A stretch of 64,000 nucleotides of DNA, from positions 637,262 to 701,261 of the forward strand of contig JAEPQE010000001.1 of assembly GCA_017640665.1 (NCBI GenBank), given 5' to 3'. Position 1 is the first letter of the stretch. The number at the start of each line of letters is the position of its first letter. A program made the position numbers and the translations under genes. Origin of the DNA: Balneolaceae bacterium (lineage in GTDB: Bacteria > Bacteroidota > Rhodothermia > Balneolales > Balneolaceae). Positions 58,772 through 64,000 of the stretch are shown here, in pieces. The notes beneath the pieces are model-generated. The model did no database searches. It was given only the letters and a program-made list of their open reading frames with translations, and was not told the DNA's origin.

Positions 58772-60547
58772 TTAAACCGCCCGATCCATATCAAATTCTT
58801 CCAGAATTTCCTTCACCCGGTTTATAAACGCACCGCCATGGGCTCCGTCAATAATTCGGTGGTCGTAACTCATTGACAAGAACATCATTTGTCGGATTCC
58901 AATCACATCGCCTTCAGGTTGCTCAATCACAACAGGCCTTTTAACAATGGCTCCGGTTCCGATAATTGCTACCTGTGGCTGGTTAATAATAGGAGTTCCC
59001 ATCAAATTACCAACACTGCCATAATTGGTTAGCGTTATCGTTCCGCCAACTAAATCATCCGGACTTAGTTTCTTGCTTCTTGCTTTATCCGCTACTTCGT
59101 TTACCGATTCAGCGAGACCGACCAGATTTTTTTGCTGAGCTTTCTTCATCACAGGTACAATCAAGCCACCTTCTCCGCCTGTTCCAAGAGCCACGGCTAG
59201 TCCAAAGTTGATATCTTTTTTCAGCAGGATATTATCCCCGTCGATTGAACTATTGATAAGAGGAAATTCAAGCATCGCTTTTATTATTGCTTCAACAAAC
59301 AGCGGTGTGAATGTTAATTTAACACCTGTTTTCTCCTGAAATGCTTTCTTATTTGCGTTCCTCCACCTCACCATGTTCGTTACATCCACTTCTGCAAAGG
59401 TGGTAACATGCGCTGAAGTCTGCTTTGAGCGAACCATGTGTTCTGCAATCATTTTACGCATACGGTCCATCTTCACTACTTCCACATCTCCTTTTGGACT
59501 GTGAGAAACATCCAGTTCGCCGGCATGGATTGAATCCTTAGGTTTTGAATCTGAAACTCTCTTAGGCGCTGTTACCGTTTGAGTATCGGTAGGTTTAGAT
59601 TTACCGGATTTGCGATCTTTAACATAGTCAAGAATATCATTCTTAGAAACTCTTCCACCCTGACCGGTACCTTCAATTGATTCCAGCTCATCAACGCTAA
59701 TTCCTTCTTCTTTGGCAATAGATCTAACAAGCGGAGAGAAGAATTTTCCATCGCTGCTTTCTCGTGGAATATCTGAAGAAGCAGTAGATGAAGCGGAGCC
59801 ACTTCCATTTTTGGCTAATTGCTCTGGGGTCATTTTAGCAACATCTTCTTTTGTCATCGACGACTTTTTCTCTTCTTTTGAGGAAGAAGAGCTCTCTTTC
59901 TTTGATCCGGATCCTGTTGCGGCTTTTCCAGTAGATATTACCGCAATCACCTGACCAACCTCGATGGTATCATCTGCCTCAAAGTTGATTTCAACAAGCG
60001 TTCCAGAGGCGGGTGCCGGAACTTCACTATCTACTTTATCGGTTGAGATTTCTAACAAGGTTTCATCCTCTTCTACCGAATCGCCAACACTTTTACTCCA
60101 CTCGATGATGGTTGCTTCAACTACCGACTCTCCCATTTGAGGCATTACCACTTCAATACGCTCGCCTTCATCTCCCGATGACTCTTCTACTTCATCTGCT
60201 TCTGACTTTTCCTCAACTTCCTGATCAGAAGTTTCTTCTTCCTGTTCTTCTGCTTCAGGCTCTTCTTTTTCTTCTTGTTTTGAAGCAGATTCTTCAACAG
60301 CATCGGCATCTGTTTCAATAATTGCGATTGGCTTACCAACTTCTATAGTGTCTCCTTCTTCAACCAATATCTCAACTAATGTACCAGCTTCAGGAGATGG
60401 GACTTCGCTATCTACTTTATCCGTTGCAATTTCGAGGAGAGTTTCGTCAACTTCTACGGTATCACCTACACTTTTAGACCATTCAATAACGGTTCCTTCC
60501 ATTACCGATTCGCCCATTTGGGGCATTACAACTTCAACCTTAGCCAT
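58772..60547 (-). CDS. 2-oxo acid dehydrogenase E2 acyltransferase with two lipoyl domains
   Basis: A 591-residue protein. Lipoyl domain 1 (1-80) has the lipoylated Lys44 in EIATDKVDSEVP. An acidic linker separates it from lipoyl domain 2 (131-210, Lys172 in EISTDKVDSEVP), which is nearly the same sequence. A Ser/Lys linker, an E3-binding domain (about 270-315, SPLVRSIAKEEGISVDELESIEGTGQGGRVSKNDIL) and a catalytic domain (about 345-591) ending in SYDHRIIDG (His near 563) follow. It moves acyl groups from E1 to CoA. Whether it serves oxoglutarate (SucB), pyruvate or branched-chain acids cannot be decided; no E1 or E3 gene is adjacent. Confidence 0.92.
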   Translation of the reverse strand: MAKVEVVMPQMGESVMEGTVIEWSKSVGDTVEVDETLLEIATDKVDSEVPSPEAGTLVEILVEEGDTIEVGKPIAIIETDADAVEESASKQEEKEEPEAEEQEEETSDQEVEEKSEADEVEESSGDEGERIEVVMPQMGESVVEATIIEWSKSVGDSVEEDETLLEISTDKVDSEVPAPASGTLVEINFEADDTIEVGQVIAVISTGKAATGSGSKKESSSSSKEEKKSSMTKEDVAKMTPEQLAKNGSGSASSTASSDIPRESSDGKFFSPLVRSIAKEEGISVDELESIEGTGQGGRVSKNDILDYVKDRKSGKSKPTDTQTVTAPKRVSDSKPKDSIHAGELDVSHSPKGDVEVVKMDRMRKMIAEHMVRSKQTSAHVTTFAEVDVTNMVRWRNANKKAFQEKTGVKLTFTPLFVEAIIKAMLEFPLINSSIDGDNILLKKDINFGLAVALGTGGEGGLIVPVMKKAQQKNLVGLAESVNEVADKARSKKLSPDDLVGGTITLTNYGSVGNLMGTPIINQPQVAIIGTGAIVKRPVVIEQPEGDVIGIRQMMFLSMSYDHRIIDGAHGGAFINRVKEILEEFDMDRAV

Positions 60548-60708
60548 AATTATTTTTTTTGTGCCGGAACGGCGATTTCAACAGTTTAAACAGGTTGTAA
60601 AGTTCAGGATAAATCCAATTAGTTCAAAATGAAGAAACATGCCTGAAGTATCAAAAAAGCGGTTTCAAGACTTACTGATTAGTCAGGTTTGAGCTAAAAT
60701 CCAAGACG

Positions 60709-60724
60709 CTTACTACATAGTAAG
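60709..60724. repeat. Short perfect inverted repeat
   Basis: CTTACTA, CA, TAGTAAG lies immediately after the stop of the cystathionine gamma-synthase-type gene on the minus strand. It has no T-run, so it is at best a weak 3'-end hairpin. The remaining spacer (60548-60708) shows nothing else clear. Confidence 0.35.
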
Positions 60725-61864
60725 TTATTTTCCCAACGCACCTTTCAAATCATGAATCAGATCATCAATATGCTCCAGTCCCACACTAAATCGAATCAGG
60801 TTTTCGGGAGTGATTGAGGACTCGCTTTCGCTGGACAGACGGTGCTCCCAAAGACTTTCTATTCCGCCCAAACTGGTTGCTCTCCGGATTACTTTTGAAC
60901 CGGCTACTATTTTAAGTGTTTCATCATAATCTCCATCGATAAGAAACGAGATCATTCCTCCAAACCCTTTCATTTGTGATGCAGCGATTTCATGTCCGGC
61001 GCTGCTTTTCAATCCGGGATAATTTACCTGTATCACTCTAGAATGAGCCTTTAAGAATTTCGCTATTTGTCGGGCGTTTTCATTATGTGCCCGCATACGG
61101 TATGGAAAGCTCCGAATACTTCGGGTTAGCAACCAGCAATCTCTTGGGGAAGGAACAGCCCCCTGGCTTTTCTGAATGGTTTTGATTTGCTGAAAAAATT
61201 CATCTGTTTTTGCTGAGACTATCGCTCCTCCCAGAATATCTGAATGCCCACCCAGGTATTTACTGGTGGAATGCATCACCAAATCAGCTCCAAACTCGAT
61301 TGGGTTGGTATTGAAAGGAGTGGCGAAGGTATTATCAACACATACTTTCGCGCCTTTTGATTTAGCAATCTGAATTGATTTCTTTAAATCGGTAATCAGA
61401 AGCAAAGGATTTGAAGGGGTTTCAAGAATTACCAGTTTTGTATTCGATCTGAATGCCGCTTCAAACTTTTCGAGGTTGGTTGTATCAACAGATGAATATT
61501 CTACACTCCAACGTTCTCCGAACTTTTCCAATAACGCTCTTGAACCATGGTATAGGTCTTCAGGAATTAAAATATGCGAACCTTTCCGTACATTCATAAA
61601 AACCGCGTTCATTGCCGCAATACCAGATGAAAAAGCTACGCAGCCCTCACCTTTTTCAAGTTTAGTTAGCACATTTTCAAGCTGATCACGGTTAGGATTA
61701 CTATCTCTTGTATAGATATAATCGCCTTCCTGATATCCCCTTTCATCATGTTCGAAATTAGTTGAGGGCTCCATAGGTGGACTAATTGACCGAGCTTTTG
61801 AGCCATGTTCCATTCCGGCATGAATTGCAATGGTTTCGATATTCTGAGATTCTTTTTTAGTCAT
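60725..61864 (-). CDS. Cystathionine gamma-synthase/lyase-family PLP enzyme
   Basis: A 379-residue fold-type I PLP enzyme of the Cys/Met metabolism family. The start ETIAIHAGMEH.. ISPPMEPSTNF, the YTRDSNPNRDQLENVLTKLE motif, CVAFSSGIAAMNAVF and the PLP lysine in HSTSKYLGGHSDILGG (Lys202) are present. Members do gamma- or beta-replacement or elimination on homoserine esters, cystathionine or methionine; sequence alone does not choose between them. It overlaps the M48 protease gene by 8 bases. Confidence 0.9.
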   Translation of the reverse strand: MTKKESQNIETIAIHAGMEHGSKARSISPPMEPSTNFEHDERGYQEGDYIYTRDSNPNRDQLENVLTKLEKGEGCVAFSSGIAAMNAVFMNVRKGSHILIPEDLYHGSRALLEKFGERWSVEYSSVDTTNLEKFEAAFRSNTKLVILETPSNPLLLITDLKKSIQIAKSKGAKVCVDNTFATPFNTNPIEFGADLVMHSTSKYLGGHSDILGGAIVSAKTDEFFQQIKTIQKSQGAVPSPRDCWLLTRSIRSFPYRMRAHNENARQIAKFLKAHSRVIQVNYPGLKSSAGHEIAASQMKGFGGMISFLIDGDYDETLKIVAGSKVIRRATSLGGIESLWEHRLSSESESSITPENLIRFSVGLEHIDDLIHDLKGALGK

Positions 61865-63095
61865 TGATCTTCCTTATCGCTTTTATTCGTTGAAGTACCG
61901 GAGGGTGAGAATAATTCAGAAACACATAAAAAGGATGGGGTGTAAGATTTGATAAGTTATCCTTCGATAATTTCTTAAGGGTTGAAATCATATCACCGGG
62001 TTTTTCTGTGGTAACAGCAGCAAATTCATCCGCTTCATATTCATGTTTGCGGGAAGACATCTGCATGAAGATGGAAAGAATCATCTCTATCGGCGAATAC
62101 AACATTCCGAAGAAAATAAGCCCGGTATATACACTCATTTGCTCCATATAGAACGCTTCAAATAAAGCTGCCTCTGAAAGGAAAAAAGAGAGTAGAAAGA
62201 ACAAAACGCCCGTCTGCAAAATACTAATTACCATTCCTTTGATGATGTGTTTCTTCTTGTAGTGGCCAATTTCGTGAGCTAGAACTGCTACTAATTCCGG
62301 AATCGTATGATTTTCAATCAGTGTGTCGTAAAGGGCAACCCGTTTATTCTTACCAAAGCCCGTGAAAAACGCGTTTGATTTACTGGATCTTTTTGAACCA
62401 TCAATCACAAATAATCCCTGAAGCGGGAAATTTACTTTTTCGGTGTATTCCTCTATCGCCGTTCTGAGCTCCCCTTCTTCAAGCGGAGTAAATTTATTGA
62501 ACAATGGCATGATCCAGGTTGGTGCTACGTACTGCATAATCAGTGTAAAAAAGGTGACTGCAAGCCAAGCATACAACCAGGCAAAATCTCCGGTGTACAT
62601 AAAGAAAGCCAACACCCCAGCGAGCAAAGGAATGCCAATAACGGCTCCGAGTAATAATCCCTTTATCAAATCTAACACAAAGGTTTTGGGTGTTGTTTTA
62701 TTGAAGCCAAAGCGCTCTTCAATCACAAAAGTGGAGTACACACTAAAAGGAAGAGAAATTATAGTTTTCGCTATCATCAAAATTCCGATAAAAAATAGTC
62801 CGGTAACTAGTTCTCCAAATTCCCATGAACGCACAATCTGATCCAGCCAGTTAAATCCTCCTGAGAACCAAAACGCCAATAGTAGTGCGAGATCAAATAT
62901 ACCAGTGAAAAAACCGAAACGCGTTGTGACTTTCGTGTATTCCTGAGATTTGGCATACGTCTCTTCATCATATACTTCTGAAAATTCATCCGGAAGTTTT
63001 TTGGTAAGGGCTTTTAGATTCAACCAGTTTGAGCTGATATCGAGGATAAAATCTACTGCAATTGCAGCCAGAATTATTATTAGGTATATATTCAT
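61857..63095 (-). CDS. M48-family (Ste24-like) membrane metalloprotease
   Basis: A 412-residue protein with about seven hydrophobic segments. The zinc motif is VLAHEIGHYKKKH (His274, Glu275, His278) with the third ligand in SSRKHEYEADEFA. The N-terminal half (TTRFGFFTGIFDLALLLAF.., SLPFSVYSTFVIEERFGFNKTTP) and SKRSSKSNAFFTGFGKNKRVALYDTLI match CAAX prenyl protease 1 homologues of bacteria. It probably acts in membrane protein quality control, since bacteria have no farnesylated CAAX proteins of the yeast kind. Confidence 0.93.
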   Translation of the reverse strand: MNIYLIIILAAIAVDFILDISSNWLNLKALTKKLPDEFSEVYDEETYAKSQEYTKVTTRFGFFTGIFDLALLLAFWFSGGFNWLDQIVRSWEFGELVTGLFFIGILMIAKTIISLPFSVYSTFVIEERFGFNKTTPKTFVLDLIKGLLLGAVIGIPLLAGVLAFFMYTGDFAWLYAWLAVTFFTLIMQYVAPTWIMPLFNKFTPLEEGELRTAIEEYTEKVNFPLQGLFVIDGSKRSSKSNAFFTGFGKNKRVALYDTLIENHTIPELVAVLAHEIGHYKKKHIIKGMVISILQTGVLFFLLSFFLSEAALFEAFYMEQMSVYTGLIFFGMLYSPIEMILSIFMQMSSRKHEYEADEFAAVTTEKPGDMISTLKKLSKDNLSNLTPHPFYVFLNYSHPPVLQRIKAIRKIND

Positions 63096-63182
63096 AGCTG
63101 AAGGTATTCAAAAAGGTTTTAAATATCCTGAACTGAACTCCGGGTAATTATGAATTCCTCGATTAGGATAATAGATAAGTCC

Positions 63183-63206
63183 AAATAGTTTAATGTTAAA
63201 CTATTT
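63183..63206 (+). promoter_or_regulatory. Operator palindrome upstream of the VOC dioxygenase gene
   Basis: Two perfect 11-base arms, AAATAGTTTAA and TTAAACTATTT, are separated only by TG. It overlaps the -33 region of the promoter that follows, so a dimeric repressor bound here would block transcription. The form resembles sites of MarR-type regulators; the regulator gene is not in the window. Confidence 0.6.
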
Positions 63207-63208
63207 TT

Positions 63209-63216
63209 TACCTTTG
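63209..63216 (+). promoter_or_regulatory. -7 element of the VOC dioxygenase promoter
   Basis: TACCTTTG is a full match to TAnnTTTG, 26 bases upstream of the start codon and directly downstream of the operator palindrome. AAGGAG precedes the ATG at SD distance. Confidence 0.5.
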
Positions 63217-63241
63217 TGAGGTAATTAAATAAGGAGTTACT

Positions 63242-64000
63242 ATGAATCACAATAAAGGATTACATCACATCACTGTTTTGGCAGGCGACCCAAAAGAGAA
63301 TGCCGATTTTTATATCAATACGCTTGGTATGAGGATGGTAAAAAAATCGGTCAACCAAGACGACCCTGGTACCTATCACTTATTTTATGGGAATGAAGCT
63401 GCTACCCCTGGTTCGAGTCTGACTTTCTTTCCCTGGCCGAGAGCTCATAAAGGAATTGCTGGATCCGGCGAGGCAGTTAATGTTGCCTTTAAAGTACCGG
63501 AAGGGTCAAAGGATTTCTGGATTTCAAGATTGAAAGAACAAGGAATTAGTACCTCAGAATGGTTTGAGGTTTTTGGAAAACAAGCTATTCGGTTTGAAGA
63601 TCCTGATGGGCTCGAATTAGATCTGGTTTTTGATGGTAGCGCTAAAGAAAAAGTGAGCAACTATGAAAGCCCGGTACCTAATGTTTATGTAATACAAGGT
63701 TTCGAATCCACCCGTCTCAAAGTTCGCCGACCGGATAGTACCTCAAGTATTCTTGAAGATATATTTGAGTTTAGCGAACAGGATTCAAATGCGAGTCAAA
63801 CTCTTTATCAAACAGATGCGAGAATTGGAAGCTCGGTAATTATTGAATCAACAGATGAAGATCCGGGACGCGGGGGAAGAGGAATTGTCCATCATGTTGC
63901 ATTCCGTGCAAAAGATCTTAATGAGTTAAAAGAGCTGCGTGAAAAAGTAATCAGTAAAGGGCTCCAACCCTCTGAAGTGATCGATCGACACTGGTTTAAA
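63242..64000 (+). CDS. VOC-family ring-cleaving-dioxygenase-type protein (3' end cut by window)
   Basis: The frame is open for 253 codons from ATG at 63242 to the window edge. Two glyoxalase/VOC modules are visible: LHHITVLAGDPKENADFYINTLGMRMVKKSVNQDDP.. (1-130, with HHI and a late FEDPDGLELDLVFD) and the second from about 145 (VYVIQGFESTRLKVRRPDSTSS.., GRGIVHHVAFRA). This matches the MhqO/MhqA-like ring-cleaving dioxygenase group, induced by quinones and related electrophiles in Bacillus. The strong operator palindrome upstream fits an inducible gene. The substrate is unknown and the last part of the protein lies outside the window. Confidence 0.87.
   Translation, partial: MNHNKGLHHITVLAGDPKENADFYINTLGMRMVKKSVNQDDPGTYHLFYGNEAATPGSSLTFFPWPRAHKGIAGSGEAVNVAFKVPEGSKDFWISRLKEQGISTSEWFEVFGKQAIRFEDPDGLELDLVFDGSAKEKVSNYESPVPNVYVIQGFESTRLKVRRPDSTSSILEDIFEFSEQDSNASQTLYQTDARIGSSVIIESTDEDPGRGGRGIVHHVAFRAKDLNELKELREKVISKGLQPSEVIDRHWFK

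Noticed and set aside
1-64000. CRISPR arrays, tRNA or rRNA genes, insertion sequences
   Set aside because: Reading both strands gave no regularly spaced repeats, no cloverleaf-like sequence ending in CCA, no rRNA segment and no transposase-like protein.

Overview
The window reads as a chromosomal segment of a marine, Gram-negative member of the Balneolota/Bacteroidota group. The evidence is indirect but consistent: DUF4293, Bat-type (aerotolerance) proteins, bacillithiol synthesis (BshA), a CarboxypepD_reg-like TonB receptor, YD/Rhs proteins of the 'LPISLDY ... VGLGWTLNTGG' type, a sulfotransferase in an exopolysaccharide locus, and several promoters of the Bacteroidota form (-7 TAnnTTTG, in the best case with TTG about 21 nt upstream). 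No rRNA, tRNA, CRISPR array, integrase or transposase was seen. A genus cannot be assigned.

Region 1 (1-11,930) is the accessory part. It opens with a Fic protein cut by the window edge. Read on the minus strand, a five-gene module follows a shared leader: a small acidic protein, an M15 peptidoglycan peptidase, a 163-residue protein with holin-like features, a 2,433-residue Rhs/YD protein with a signal peptide and a unique C-terminal tip, and a membrane protein in the immunity position. Behind it lie an orphan Rhs tip without a start codon, its own small membrane immunity protein overlapping by ATGA, and a decayed third Rhs fragment. Four copies of a composite repeat (a terminator-like hairpin plus a second hairpin whose two arms co-vary, ending in CTAGTTGGG) sit at the module borders. 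This is the most unusual part of the window. I propose an exchangeable toxin-tip cassette array joined to a possible lysis/peptidoglycan-opening export step like that of type 10 secretion.

Region 2 (11,963-28,214) is mostly core: a GlsB-like membrane protein, a SPOR lipoprotein, a STAS/RsbW/PP2C partner-switching operon, the lytic transglycosylase MltF, a TonB-dependent receptor, a DMT transporter with DUF4293, and a TetR-TolC-adaptor-RND efflux operon. A second DMT transporter follows.

Region 3 (29,245-44,450) is a Wzx/Wzy-type exopolysaccharide locus: Wza-like export protein, Wzz-like chain-length protein, Wzy-like polymerase, three glycosyltransferases, flippase, methyltransferase, an HTTM-like membrane protein, a sulfotransferase and WecB. 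The genes pyrR-pyrB are embedded in it. One glycosyltransferase appears to start at ATT.

Region 4 (44,630-64,000) is core metabolism and envelope: sucC, bshA, yebC with a shortened Bat operon (two BatC-like, BatD, BatE), an M20 peptidase, a MacA-permease-TolC operon without its ABC ATPase, panC-panD, a two-lipoyl E2 acyltransferase, a cystathionine gamma-synthase-type enzyme, an M48/Ste24 protease, and a ring-cleaving-dioxygenase-type VOC protein that runs off the end and is preceded by a near-perfect operator palindrome.
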